Part shown: piece by piece, positions 40,277 through 49,761 of the stretch
Position numbering within the stretch: the first letter of the stretch is position 1
Layout of the letters: every line of letters starts with the position of its first letter
Origin: Melastoma dodecandrum
Taxonomy: Eukaryota > Streptophyta > Magnoliopsida > Myrtales > Melastomataceae
Direction of reading: 5' to 3'
Assembly: GCA_029817715.1 (NCBI GenBank)
Contig: JARUPY010000232.1
Coordinates: 47,875-111,874, forward strand
DNA length: 64,000 bases
Position numbers and translations under genes: made by a program
The notes under the pieces: generated by a model
Database searches by the model: none
What the model saw: the letters and a program-made list of their open reading frames with translations, nothing else
What the model was told of the DNA's origin: nothing

Positions 40277-41352
40277 GGCACGCGCTCGAGCCACTCGCGG
40301 GTCGCGAACTTCGTCTCGACGAGCGCCTCCGCCGCAGCCAGCTCCTCCGCTGTCAGGTCGCCACGTGTCGCACCGGTGAGGCCGACGAAGGTCTCCTCGA
40401 GCCGCTCGATGATCGCGGCGCGGGACAGCCCCGTCTGCTTCCGGAGCGGATCGACCCGCTTGGCGGCGGAGACGGTGCCCTTGTCGCTCATCTTCTCGCG
40501 ACCGATCCGGAGCACCTGGGTCATCTTGTCCCCGTCCATGTCGTAGGACATGGTCACGTGGTGCAGCACGGCGCCGCTGCGCTGACCGGGCAGCGGCGCC
40601 AGGCGCTTCTGCGCGGCGCCGCCGATCTTCCCCGCGGGCGACGCGATGTCGTTCAGGCCCTGGTACGTCGCGTCGATCCCGAGCGACCGGAGGGCCTGCA
40701 GCACCCAGTCGTCGAGGAAGGCGTACGACTCGGCGAAGGACATCCCCCGCACGAGGTCGCCTGGCGCGTACAGCGAGTAGGTCACGACGCTGCCCGCCTC
40801 CATGAACATCGCGCCGCCGCCGGACACGCGCCGGACCACGTCGACGCCGTACCTCGCGGCGTTCTCGCGGTCGACCTCGTTCTTCACCGACTGGAAGCTG
40901 CCGATCACGACCGCCGGCTCGTCCCACTCCCAGATCCGGAGCGTCGGCTTCCGCCGCCCGGCGCCGACCTCTTCCGTCAGCACCTGGTCGAGCGCCAGAT
41001 GGACGGCGGGCCGGACGGCGGGCGGGTGCACCAGCTCCCACTCGAAGTCGCGCCAGTCCGCCGCTCGGCCGATCGCGCGGCGGACCGTCGTGGCGACGGC
41101 CTCAGGGCTGAAGCCGAGCAGGACCGCGCCCTCCGGCAGCGCCGCACGCACCGCGCTGGCGATGTCAGCGGCGGACGACTCGACCGACAGGCCGACGATC
41201 GCGCGGTCGATGGCCTCGAGGGCCTCGTCCGGCTCGAGGAAGAAGTCGCCGGCGAGGCGGAACGCGCTGATCCGGTCGTCGTCGGCGCCCAGGTCGACCA
41301 CGACCAGCTTCCCGCCGGGGACCTTGTATTCCCCGTGGAGCATGTCAGGCAT
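40273..41352 (-). CDS. lplA: Lipoate-protein ligase family protein
   Basis: 359 aa. The BPL_LplA catalytic domain starts in the middle of the protein: RIWEWDEPAVVIGSFQSVKN, then VVRRVSGGGAMFMEAGSVVT (lipoate-binding RRxSGGG) and IASPAGKIGGAAQKRLAP with the catalytic Lys. About the first 110 residues (MPDMLHGEYKVPGGKLVVVD onward) match the small LplA accessory domain, here N-terminal instead of C-terminal. It would attach scavenged lipoate to 2-oxoacid dehydrogenases or GcvH. It shares a short overlap with the hydrolase gene upstream. Confidence 0.88.
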   Translation of the reverse strand: MPDMLHGEYKVPGGKLVVVDLGADDDRISAFRLAGDFFLEPDEALEAIDRAIVGLSVESSAADIASAVRAALPEGAVLLGFSPEAVATTVRRAIGRAADWRDFEWELVHPPAVRPAVHLALDQVLTEEVGAGRRKPTLRIWEWDEPAVVIGSFQSVKNEVDRENAARYGVDVVRRVSGGGAMFMEAGSVVTYSLYAPGDLVRGMSFAESYAFLDDWVLQALRSLGIDATYQGLNDIASPAGKIGGAAQKRLAPLPGQRSGAVLHHVTMSYDMDGDKMTQVLRIGREKMSDKGTVSAAKRVDPLRKQTGLSRAAIIERLEETFVGLTGATRGDLTAEELAAAEALVETKFATREWLERVP

Positions 41353-42199
41353 CGGCGGCCTCCTTCAGGACGTGGGTCCGGACCCACTCGACCAGATCGG
41401 CGACGACCTCGTCGCGGTTCGTCTCGTTGAACACCTCGTGCCGGGCGCCGTCGTAGACGCGCACGGTCACGTCCTGCAGCCCGGACCGCTCCCGGTACGC
41501 CCGAGCCAGTCGCTCCACGCTCCGCCGGCCGCCCAGGGTGTCGTCGGAGCCGACCTGGATCAGCAGCGGCAGGGCCTCGGGCAGGTCCCTGGCGGGCACC
41601 CCGAGCAGGCGGAGGGAGTCGCGCAGCCCGATCAGCTTCGTCGTCAGCGCGGGGAACGTGTACGGATCCCGCACCCAGGCCTCGGCCACCGCGGGATCCC
41701 GGCTCAGCCACTCCGCCCCGGTGGTGCCGAGGCGGCGGTGCTTCCGGTTGAGGTCGCCCGCGTCCATCGACCCTGGGACCCGGTACGCCGTGCCGGTGAG
41801 CACGACGCCGTCGTACGCGTCCGGCTCCTCGTTCAGGGAGATCTGCGCCATCAGCGAGCCCCAGCTGTGCGCGACGAGCACGAGCGGGAGGCCGGGGAAC
41901 CGGTCGCGCGTCAGATCGCGGAACCGGGCGATGGCGACGATGGTCGCCCGGAGGCCGCCGGGTCCGAGCGCCCCGAGCCTCGTGGCGTCCCCCCACTGCC
42001 CCATGCCGGTGGCGCCGTGCCCGCGGTGGTCGTCCGCGACGACGGCGAAGCCCGCGCGGTTGAGGTCCGCCGCGAGCGCCGCGTACCGGTTCGCGTGCTC
42101 GCCGATGCCGTGCGAGATCTGCACGACCGCCCGCGGGGACTCGATCGGCCACTCGACCGTCTGGATGACGACGCCCTCGTCGTCGGTGAAGGAACCCAC
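41345..42199 (-). CDS. Alpha/beta hydrolase, monoacylglycerol-lipase type
   Basis: 284 aa. The opening PRAVVQISHGIGEHANRYAA and FAVVADDHRGHGATG are typical of the Hydrolase_4 / monoglyceride lipase group. The nucleophile elbow LVAHSWGSL has Ser112, VGSDDTLGG carries the likely Asp, and YDGARHEVFNETNRDEV the His. No signal peptide. It probably hydrolyses lipid or other esters in the cytosol. Overlapped by the lplA start, so the two are likely one transcript. Confidence 0.88.
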   Translation of the reverse strand: MGSFTDDEGVVIQTVEWPIESPRAVVQISHGIGEHANRYAALAADLNRAGFAVVADDHRGHGATGMGQWGDATRLGALGPGGLRATIVAIARFRDLTRDRFPGLPLVLVAHSWGSLMAQISLNEEPDAYDGVVLTGTAYRVPGSMDAGDLNRKHRRLGTTGAEWLSRDPAVAEAWVRDPYTFPALTTKLIGLRDSLRLLGVPARDLPEALPLLIQVGSDDTLGGRRSVERLARAYRERSGLQDVTVRVYDGARHEVFNETNRDEVVADLVEWVRTHVLKEAADA

Positions 42200-42220
42200 C
42201 CCTCGATTCTGGCCGCTTCA

Positions 42221-42310
42221 CGAATGAAGGAGGTGACGTCGGATTCCGGATGGAGAGGTGCGTCATTCCGGGAGCCGCGGTCATCGACCCGCGCGGGACT
42301 CCTTCATTCG
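42221..42310. repeat. 12-bp inverted repeat spanning the hydrolase/MFS intergenic region
   Basis: CGAATGAAGGAG at 42221-42232 pairs exactly with CTCCTTCATTCG at 42299-42310. A second, inner pairing (ATTCCGGA near 42243 with CATTCCGG near 42274) is partial. It lies between divergent genes and may be an operator pair or folded leader. Confidence 0.55.
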
Positions 42311-42356
42311 TACAGCGAGCACGGGCGCTCGTGCGAGATACACAGCCTAGACTGCA

Positions 42357-42362
42357 TATACT
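42357..42362 (+). promoter_or_regulatory. -10 box for a probably leaderless MFS transcript
   Basis: TATACT at 42357-42362 ends 8 bases before the ATG at 42371, so transcription would start at or within a base or two of the A of ATG. No ribosome site precedes the ATG. Leaderless messages of this type are common in actinobacteria. A -35 box is not convincing. Confidence 0.5.
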
Positions 42363-42370
42363 GCTGATCA

Positions 42371-43612
42371 ATGAGTGCGATCACGGGTGCCGGGATGTTC
42401 CGTTCGCTCCGCGTGCACGACTACCGCCTGTGGGCCTCCGGGGCGATCGTGTCGAACGTCGGCACCTGGATGCAGCGGACGACGCAGGACTGGATCGTCC
42501 TCACGCGCCTCACGGACCACGACGCGTTCGCGGTCGGCATCACGACCGCGCTGCAGTTCGGTCCCCAGCTGTTCCTGTCCCCCGTCAGCGGCTTCGTGGC
42601 GGACCGGGTGCCCAAGCGGACGCTGCTCACGATCACCCAGGCCTCCATGGCGGTCCTCGGGCTCGGGCTCGGGCTGCTCGTCCTGAGCGGTACCGCCACC
42701 CTGGTCGAGGTCTACGGCTTCGCGCTGCTGCTCGGCATCGCGGCCGCGTTCGACGCGCCCGCCCGCCAGAGCTTCGTGTCCGACCTCGTCGGGCCGGAGG
42801 ACGTCTCGAACGCGGTCGCGCTGAACTCCGCCTCGTTCAACCTCGCCCGCCTGCTCGGTCCCTCCGTCGCCGGTCTGCTGACGGAGGTGGTCGGGCCCGG
42901 CTGGGTCTTCCTGATCAACTCGTGCAGCTTCGTGGCGGTGCTGATCTCGCTGCGATTCATCCACGCCCCGGCGTTCGACCTCGCCGGCCGGCCGAGCCGG
43001 TCGTTCAAGGACATCGGGGAGGGGTTCACCACCGTCGTGCGGCGGCGGGACCTCCTGATCGTCTTCGTGCTCGTCGCGCTGCTCGGCACCTTCGGGCTGA
43101 ACTTCCCGATCTACGCCTCCACGATGGCCGTGCTGTTCGGGCAGGGCGCGACCGGCTACGGCCTGCTGTCATCGGCCCTCGCCGTCGGCGCCGTCGCCGG
43201 TGCGCTGCTCTCGGCCCGCCGCCCCGCACCGCGGTTCTCGCTGCTGGTCCTCGCGGGGGCCCTGTTCGGGATCGGCCTGCTGCTCGGGTCGCTCGCCCCC
43301 TCGTACCTGTGGCTCGCGATCGTGCTGCCGCTGGTCGGCGTCGCGTCCCAGACGTTCATGACGACCGCCAACGGGCTCGTGCAGATGGGCGTCGACCGCG
43401 TCGTCCGCGGGCGCGTCATGGCGCTCTACATGGCGACCGTCATGGGCGGCACCGTGATCGGCGGACCGCTCGTCGGCTGGGTCGCGAACGTGCTCGGCCC
43501 CCGCGAGGGTCTCGTCGTCGGCGCGATCGCGGGCGTCGCGGTCGCCATCGTCGGCGCCGTGCATCAGCACCGCCACGCCGCCGAGGCGGCTCCGGTCCTC
43601 CGGACGCGCTGA
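42371..43612 (+). CDS. MFS transporter (MFS_3 / EntS-like)
   Basis: 413 aa with about 12 helices. Start MFRSLRVHDYRLWASGAIVS and the pattern GTWMQRTTQDWIVL, FVADRVPKRTLLTITQ (A-motif region between helices 2 and 3) and FDAPARQSFVSDLVGPEDVS are the usual signatures of the MFS_3 exporters related to EntS and macrolide efflux proteins. Substrate unknown. It converges on a TetR-family gene with only 6 bp between stops, so the regulator is close, though convergent. Confidence 0.88.
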   Translation: MSAITGAGMFRSLRVHDYRLWASGAIVSNVGTWMQRTTQDWIVLTRLTDHDAFAVGITTALQFGPQLFLSPVSGFVADRVPKRTLLTITQASMAVLGLGLGLLVLSGTATLVEVYGFALLLGIAAAFDAPARQSFVSDLVGPEDVSNAVALNSASFNLARLLGPSVAGLLTEVVGPGWVFLINSCSFVAVLISLRFIHAPAFDLAGRPSRSFKDIGEGFTTVVRRRDLLIVFVLVALLGTFGLNFPIYASTMAVLFGQGATGYGLLSSALAVGAVAGALLSARRPAPRFSLLVLAGALFGIGLLLGSLAPSYLWLAIVLPLVGVASQTFMTTANGLVQMGVDRVVRGRVMALYMATVMGGTVIGGPLVGWVANVLGPREGLVVGAIAGVAVAIVGAVHQHRHAAEAAPVLRTR

Positions 43613-43618
43613 GCCGGA

Positions 43619-44258
43619 TCAGACCTCCCAGAGCGCGATCGCCGAGTGCTGCGCCCAGCCGGCGCGCAGCCGCGCGATCGCGTGGTCCCACGCGTCGACC
43701 ATGTCTTCGTCCGGCCGCATGAGCGACTGCAGCTGCATGCCCTCGTACAGCGCGATCAGCTGCTCGGCGCCCCGGACCGGGTCCACCTCCGGCTCCCGCC
43801 CGAGCGCGACGTCCCGCGTCAGGGCCCGTTCGACGACCATGCGGAAGCGTCGCCACTGCAGCTGCAGCGTGCACGCCATCGGGTGCTCCGGCGTCGCGGC
43901 GATGCTCACCATCGCGATGAGCAGCCGGGTGAGGGCCGGGTGGGTCGCGGTGGACTCGAGCTGCGTCCGGAGGAACACCGCCGCCCCGCTGCGCTCCGCC
44001 TCCGGGATCACGAGCGCCATCCGCTCCGCGTTCCAGACCTGCACCGTGGCGACGAGGAGGTCGTCGAGCTCCGGGAACCGCTCGAGCACGACCGCGAGCG
44101 GGAGGCCCGCCTCCTCGGCGGACCGTCTGCAGCGTCACCGTGTGGAACGCCCTGGTGCGGTACGCCGCGATCGCGGCCTGCACGATCGCGTTCCAGACGT
44201 CGGCGCCGGAGGGCGCGTGCGCCGACCCGGCGGGCTGCTCGAGGAGTGTGGACCGCAT
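43619..44258 (-). CDS. TetR-family transcriptional regulator (one frameshift)
   Basis: About 213 aa. The N-terminal helix-turn-helix reads VWNAIVQAAIAAYRTRAFHT and VTLQTVR. Near 44125 the frame shifts into EEAGLPLAVVLERFPELDDL (recognition helix end plus helix 4). The ligand domain then runs clean: FLRTQLESTATHPALTRLLI, AATPEHPMACTLQLQWRRFR, to ALWEV. The HTH start and length fit TetR/AcrR. It lies next to an MFS exporter gene, a common pairing for drug or metabolite efflux control; the effector is unknown. Confidence 0.75.
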
Positions 44259-44346
44259 GCTTCAGGGTCCCCGCGGCGCCGCCCGTCCGACGAGCCTCAG
44301 TCATGGGGCCGTGAGATGTGCACGACGACGGGGGACCCCGTGCACC

Positions 44347-45235
44347 TCAGAGTCTGTCGGCCGCGAGCGCCAGCGCACCGACGACGCCGGGGGAGTCGGC
44401 GATGTCCGGCGCCACGAGCACGGTCGCGGGGTCCGCTGAGGAGATCGCGGCGGGGCCGTAGCCGCGGGCGAGGTCCGGCAGCGCGGCGCGCACCGCGTCG
44501 AGCAGGCCGGGGGAGTGCATGACCCCGCCGCCGAGGACGAAAGCGCTCCGCGCCCACCGTGAGGATCACGCTGTACGCCATCTGGGCGATGTAGGACGCG
44601 AGGATCCCGATGCGCTCGGCCCGCTCGTCCTCCGGGAACGACGACGCGTCCGTGCCCCAGCGCCCCAGCACGGCAGGGCCGGCCGTCAGCCCCTCCAGGC
44701 AGTCGCCGTGGAACGGGCAGTTGCCCGGGAAGTCGTCGTCCGGGTGGCGGCGCACGAGGAGGTGACCGACCTCGGGCCAGCCGTCGCCGCCGATCGGGCG
44801 CCCGTCGACGACCATCCCGACGCCGACCCCGGTCCCGATCGTGGCGTACGCGAGCGAGTGCAGCCCGCGGCCGGCGCCGTACCGCAGCTCCCCGATCGCG
44901 GCGCCGACGACGTCGCTCACGAACGCGGCGGGCACGCCGTCCGGCACGACGCGGCCGAGCAGGTCGGTGTCCGTCCAGCCCGGCTTCGGGGTGGTCGTCA
45001 CCCAGCCGTACCGAGGGCTGGAGGCGTCCGCGTCGACCGGGCCGAAGGACGCGAGCCCGATCGCCCCAACCTGCTCGTCTGCCCCGGCCCGCGCCAGGAA
45101 GTCGTGGATCCGGGCGATGGTCTCGTCCGGCGTGGTGGTCGGGAAGCGGTCCGTGAGGAGCGGTGCGTCCGGGGAGTCCGCGCGCGACGCGGCGCAGACG
45201 ACCTTCGTGCCGCCGGTCTCGATGCCCACGATCAT
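44347..45235 (-). CDS. ROK-family fructokinase (one frameshift)
   Basis: About 295 aa. ATG at 45235: [20 protein letters not shown] (ATP phosphate-binding DxGGTK type). [20 protein letters not shown] and [14 protein letters not shown] are characteristic of the GmuE/YdhR fructokinase group. The zinc motif [20 protein letters not shown] follows. An extra T near 44548 breaks the frame; corrected it reads [20 protein letters not shown] to the stop at 44347. It phosphorylates fructose (or a related hexose) using ATP. The pgi gene starts about 150 bp away on the other strand, so fructose-6-phosphate would pass straight to Pgi. Confidence 0.85.
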
Positions 45236-45387
45236 GCCGAACCCCGTTCCGCCCGCCACTTCGCGGGCGATGCCGACCCTAGCGACGCCGGGAGCCGCCG
45301 TGCAGCCGGGGGCACTAGCGTTCCGAGAGGCGCGGCTCCGCAAGCCCCGCCCGACGGCGGGCGGAACACAGTCCTATCGAAAGGTTC

Positions 45388-47093
45388 GTGCCTCCCGTGA
45401 CCTCCACCCCGATCGACCCGACCACCTCGGCCGCCTGGCAGGCGCTCACCGACATCGCCGACGACTTCGTGCCCGAGCTGCGCGAGTGGTTCGACGCGGA
45501 GCCCGGCCGCGCCGAGCGCTACACGTTCCAGGCCGCGGACCTCACCGTCGACCTGTCGAAGAACCTCGTGACGGAGGAGATCCTCGGCCACCTGCTCGAG
45601 GTCGCCCGCACCGTCGACGTGCCGGGCCGCTACGCCGCGATGATCGCCGGCGAGCACATCAACGTGACCGAGGACCGCGCGGTGCTGCACACCGCGCTCC
45701 GCCGCCCGGTCGCCGGCGCGCCTCCGAGCCGGCCGCACCGCTGACGGTCGACGGGCAGGACGTCGACCGGGACGTGCACGAGGTGCTCGGGCGGATCGCG
45801 ACGTTCGCGGACGCGGTGCGGGACGGCTCCTGGACCGGCGTGACCGGCAAGCGGGTCGAGACCGTGGTCAACATCGGCATCGGCGGCTCCGACCTCGGGC
45901 CCGTCATGGTCTACGAGGCACTGAAGCCGTCCGTGCAGGCGGCCCTGTCGGCGCGGTTCGTGTCGAACATCGATCCGAGCGACATCTACGAGAAGACGGT
46001 CGACCTCGACCCCGAGACGACGCTCTTCATCGTCGCCTCCAAGACCTTCGGCACGCTCGAGACGCTCACGAACGCCCGCCTCGCCCGCGACTGGCTGTGG
46101 AAGGGCCTCGCGGCCGCCGGCGCGATCGAGGACACCGACGCGTCGCGGCGCGAGGCGGTCTCGAAGCACTTCGTCGCCGTCTCCACCGCCCTCGACAAGG
46201 TCGAGGCGTTCGGCATCGACCCGACGAACGCGTTCGGGTTCTGGGACTGGGTCGGCGGCCGCTACTCCGTCGACTCCGCGATCGGCACCTCCATCGCGAT
46301 CACGGTCGGGCCCGAGGCCTTCGCCGACTTCCTCGCCGGCTTCCACGCGGTCGACGAGCACATGCGGACCACGCCGCTCGAGTCGAACGTGCCCGTCCTG
46401 ATGGGCATGCTGAACGTCTGGTACAACAACTTCCTCGGCGCCCAGAGCCACGCGGTGCTGCCGTACACGCAGTATCTGCACCGGTTCCCCGCGTACCTGC
46501 AGCAGCTCACGATGGAGTCCAACGGCAAGAGCGTGCGCTGGGACGGCAGCCCGGTCGTCACCGATACCGGCGAGGTGTTCTGGGGTGAGCCCGGCACCAA
46601 CGGCCAGCACGCGTTCTACCAGCTGATCCACCAGGGCACCCGGCTGATCCCGGCCGACTTCATCGCGGTCGCGAACCCGGCGCACGCCCTCTCGGACGGC
46701 GGCACCGACGTGCACGGCCTGTTCCTCGCGAACTTCTTCGCGCAGACGAAGGCCCTCGCGTTCGGGAAGACCGCGGAGGAGGTGCGGGCGGAGGGCACCG
46801 CCGAGTCGGTCGTCGCCGCGCGGACGTTCTCCGGCAACCGCCCGACGACGTCGATCCTCGCGCCGTCCCTCACCCCGTCGGTGCTCGGCCAGCTCGTCGC
46901 GCTCTACGAGCACATCACATTCGTGCAGGGCACCGTCTGGGGCATCGACTCGTTCGACCAGTGGGGCGTCGAGCTGGGCAAGCAGCTCGCGCTGCAGATC
47001 GCGCCGGCCGTCCAGGGCGACGCCGCTGCGCTGGCGGCGCAGGACTCCTCCACGAAGTCCCTCATCGCGAAGTACCTCGAGCTCCGCAACTAG
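45388..47093 (+). CDS. pgi: Glucose-6-phosphate isomerase (one frameshift)
   Basis: About 567 aa. A GTG at 45388 (or 45397) follows GAAAGG and gives [20 protein letters not shown]. After HTALRRPV near 45710 one base shifts the frame; from there it is clean. Catalytic and signature segments: [57 protein letters not shown] (PGI signature 1), [28 protein letters not shown] and [15 protein letters not shown], ending IAKYLELRN. Cytosolic, central glycolysis and gluconeogenesis. Confidence 0.93.
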
Positions 47094-47122
47094 CCGAGCA
47101 CTGCAGCACGGAATTCCGGAGT

Positions 47123-47181
47123 CCTTCAGCAGGAAGAATCCCCTTCAGCAGGAACGGATCGACGATTGGTTCCTGCTGAAG
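47123..47181. terminator. Three-arm inverted repeat after pgi
   Basis: CCTTCAGCAGGAA occurs twice in direct order (47123-47135 and 47142-47154). GTTCCTGCTGAAG at 47169-47181 pairs with the second copy over 13 bp (loop 13 nt) and with the first over 12 bp. It lies about 30 bp past the pgi stop and is a likely terminator, with two alternative foldings. Confidence 0.6.
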
Positions 47182-47207
47182 CGGATTGTTCTGCGTTCGT
47201 GCTCCGG

Positions 47208-47490
47208 TCAGATGCGGCCGGCGTGGCCCAGGTGGACGCGCGGGGCGTCGACATCGGGGCGGACGCCAGCGGCGGCGCGGACGAGCGGGATTCGGTGGGA
47301 GCTGGCATGCCGGTCGCGTGCGTGCGCGGGCCGTGCGCCAGCAGCGGGTTGCGCGGCGACGAACGCCTTCAGCAGGCGCTCATCGGGCACCCCCGCTGGG
47401 GATCGTCACCGGTGCCGCGAACTGCAGCGCCGTGTAGCGGTCCCACTTCAGGAAGATCTCGCGGAGCGCGGTGGTGATCTTGGTGGTCAT
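47208..47490 (-). CDS. Small unknown gene divergent from the ROK regulator (probable frameshift)
   Basis: An ATG at 47488-47490 follows GGAGGGGGATGAC and opens MTTKITTALREIFLKWDRYT and ALQFAAPVTIPSG, a plausible folded start. After about 35 residues an indel is likely: one frame continues Ala/Pro-rich and another, VPDERLLKAFVAAQPAAG, stops at 47208. I recognise no family. Regulators of the ROK type often sit divergent from the genes they control, so this could be the first gene of a lost or damaged operon. Confidence 0.4.
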
Positions 47491-47591
47491 GTCATCCCCC
47501 TCGGGAGTCGGCGGTCCGATTCGGACCTGTTGGTATGGTAACTGAACAAACGAAGATGTGCCAGTCTTCCAGGGATGTCCGATGAGGCCCG

Positions 47592-48722
47592 ATGACGCTG
47601 CCCGATCCCCTCGGCGAGACCGCCGCCCGCACCTTCCGCGCGCTGCTCACCCGTGAGCACGCCACCCGACCGGAGCTCGCCGAGGCCCTCCGGGTCACGA
47701 AGCAGACGATCTCCGCCGCGATCGTCGAGCTGGAGGAGCGGGGCCTCGTCGAGGCGGTCGCGGTCCAGCAGGGGCACACCGGGCGATCCGCCCTCCGGTA
47801 CGCGCTGCATCGCAGCGCGGGCTGGGTCGCCGGCATCGACCTCGGCTCGGCGCGGCTCCGGGTCGCGGCCGCCCGGTTGGACGGCACGGTGATCGCGGAG
47901 CGGCTCGTCCCGAACCCCGCCCCCACCGTGTCGCGGGACTGGCCAGACCAGCTCGAGCTGGCGGCGCACACGCTCGCGGCCCTCGCCCAGGAGCTGTCGG
48001 AGTCGGCGGGAGGCCTGCTCGGCGCCGCCCTCGCGGTGCCGCGACCGGTCCCGTGCGACGCGACCTCCTCGCGGAGGGCGGCGAGGAGATCGACGACCGG
48101 ATGCTCGCCGCCCTCGCGCCGGTGGCACCGGCTGCGATCTGGACCGAGAACGACGTCAACTGCGAGGCGCTCGCGCAGCTGCGCTACCGGCCGGGCCCGA
48201 CGCCGCCGTCCGTGCTCCACCTGCACATCGGCGCCGGCGTCGGCGTCGCGCTCATCGTCGAGGGCACGATCGTGCGCGGGGCCCGGGGCCGCGCGGGCGA
48301 GATCAAGGGGCTCGCATCGCCGATCGACCGCGGCCGCACGGTCGAGGACGCGCTGTCGCTCGCCGGGCTGCTCGAGGCGGCGGGCCACTCCCCCGCGGCA
48401 CCGCTGCCCGCGGCGCTCGACGACCTGTTCGCGGCGGCGGCGACCGGCGACCCCGCCGCGGAGAGCGCGATCGCGGACGAGGCGACCGGGGATCGCCCTC
48501 CTGCTCCGCGAGCTCACGGCGGTGGTGGATCCGGACCTCGTCGTGCTCTCCGGCGCGCTGGGCGCCCGGCCGGAGCTGCACGCCGCCGTGGTCGCGGAGT
48601 GCCACCGTCTCGACATCGAGGCCGTGCCCGCGGAGGACCCGCTCGGCGACGCGGCCCCGGTCATGGGCGCGGCGGCGCTGGCCGCCGCACTGGTGCTGGA
48701 CGCCGTGGCGCCGGAGCGGTAG
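47592..48722 (+). CDS. ROK-family transcriptional regulator (NagC/XylR type), two compensating frameshifts
   Basis: About 376 aa. A winged HTH at the N-terminus: FRALLTREHATRPELAEALR, then VTKQTISAAIVELEERGLVE. The ROK domain starts AGWVAGIDLGSARLRVAAAR. Between about 48048 and 48487 the protein reads in another frame (IWTENDVNCEALAQLRYRPG, VLHLHIGAGVGVALIVEG, RGRAGEIKGLASPIDRG), then returns to the first frame as ALLLRELTAVVDPDLVVLSG to the stop. It binds a sugar ligand and represses sugar genes. No kinase zinc motif of the CxCGxxGC type is visible. Confidence 0.83.
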   Translation: MTLPDPLGETAARTFRALLTREHATRPELAEALRVTKQTISAAIVELEERGLVEAVAVQQGHTGRSALRYALHRSAGWVAGIDLGSARLRVAAARLDGTVIAERLVPNPAPTVSRDWPDQLELAAHTLAALAQELSESAGGLLGAALAVPRPVPCDATSSRRAARRSTTGCSPPSRRWHRLRSGPRTTSTARRSRSCATGRARRRRPCSTCTSAPASASRSSSRARSCAGPGAARARSRGSHRRSTAAARSRTRCRSPGCSRRRATPPRHRCPRRSTTCSRRRRPATPPRRARSRTRRPGIALLLRELTAVVDPDLVVLSGALGARPELHAAVVAECHRLDIEAVPAEDPLGDAAPVMGAAALAAALVLDAVAPER

Positions 48723-48725
48723 CCG

Positions 48726-49759
48726 TCAGCGGGAGAGGAGGCGCTCCGTCGCGGCGACGACCTCGGTCGGGGTGACCGACGTCAGGCAGGGGTGATCCGG
48801 GACCGGGCAGAGGGTCGCCCGCGAACCGGAGCAGGCCGCGTTCCGCTGCCCGAGCAGCTCGACCGGGACGCCGTACGGGGCCCAGCGCTCCGGCGGCACG
48901 ACCGCGGAGAAGAGGCTCACGATCGGCCGCCCGACCGCGGCCGCGAGGTGCGCGGGCCCGGTGTTGCCGACGATGACCGCCGAGGCGCCCGCCAGCGCCA
49001 GCGCGGTGCCGCCGAGGTCGAGCCGCCCGCCGAGGGCGATGCCCGTCGCGCCCGCCACCTGCGCGGTCAGCGCGGTCTCGTGCCGCCCTCCGGTCCACGG
49101 CGACCGCGTGCCCGGCCTCGGTCAGGAGGCGCACCACCTCGACGAAGTGATCCGCCGGGTACTCGCGAGCCGGGTACTGCGCGCCGGGGTGCACCACCAG
49201 GTAGTCATCCGGCAGCTCGCCCAGCGCGGCGGGCCGCTCCGCGGGCAGCGTGACGTGCAGCGCGCCGTCGTCGCCGTCGGGCAGCTCGTACCCGGCGAGC
49301 CGCACGATGGCGAGGTTCCGCTCGGGCTCCGGGATGTCCTCCGGGAAGGTCTCCCCCGGGATCCAGCGCTCGTCGAGCAGGCCGGCGGAGGCCTCGACGG
49401 ACGCGCCGAGGATCCGGGGGACGCCCGCGAGCCGGAGCAGCAGCGCCATCGGCAGCGGCGACTGGTGGAAGGCGGTGAGGATGATCGCCTCGTCGGGACG
49501 GCCACTCCGCGACCAAGGCGTCCACCTCGGCGACCAGCGCCGCGTCGACCGGGCGGTCGACGGCCGTGATCCAGGGGATCCCGATCACGCGCAGCTCGTC
49601 GATGCCCGGCAGGAGGCGTGCGGCCGACCTGCCGCGCGGCCCCGCGAGGTACCAGACCTCCGTGTCCTCACGAGCCGCGACCGCGCGGACCGCCGGACCG
49701 GACATGAGCACGTCGCCCATGCTGTCGAGGCGGACGACGAGCACCCGCCTCCTGGGCAC
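48726..49759 (-). CDS. Family 9 glycosyltransferase (heptosyltransferase-like), two frameshifts
   Basis: About 344 aa. A GTG at 49759 gives RRRVLVVRLDSMGDVLMSGP, the GT9 N-terminal nucleotide-sugar motif. The frame shifts near 49500 into AIILTAFHQSPLPMALLLRL and LDERWIPGETFPEDIPEPER, then YLVVHPGAQYPAREYPADHF. Near 49085 it shifts again to GGRLDLGGTALALAGASAVI and VGNTGPAHLAAAVGRPIVSL, the C-terminal donor-binding site. In Gram-positives GT9 proteins modify surface or cell-wall glycans, not LPS. It is the downstream partner of no obvious glycan cluster here. Confidence 0.83.
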
Positions 49760-49761
49760 GG

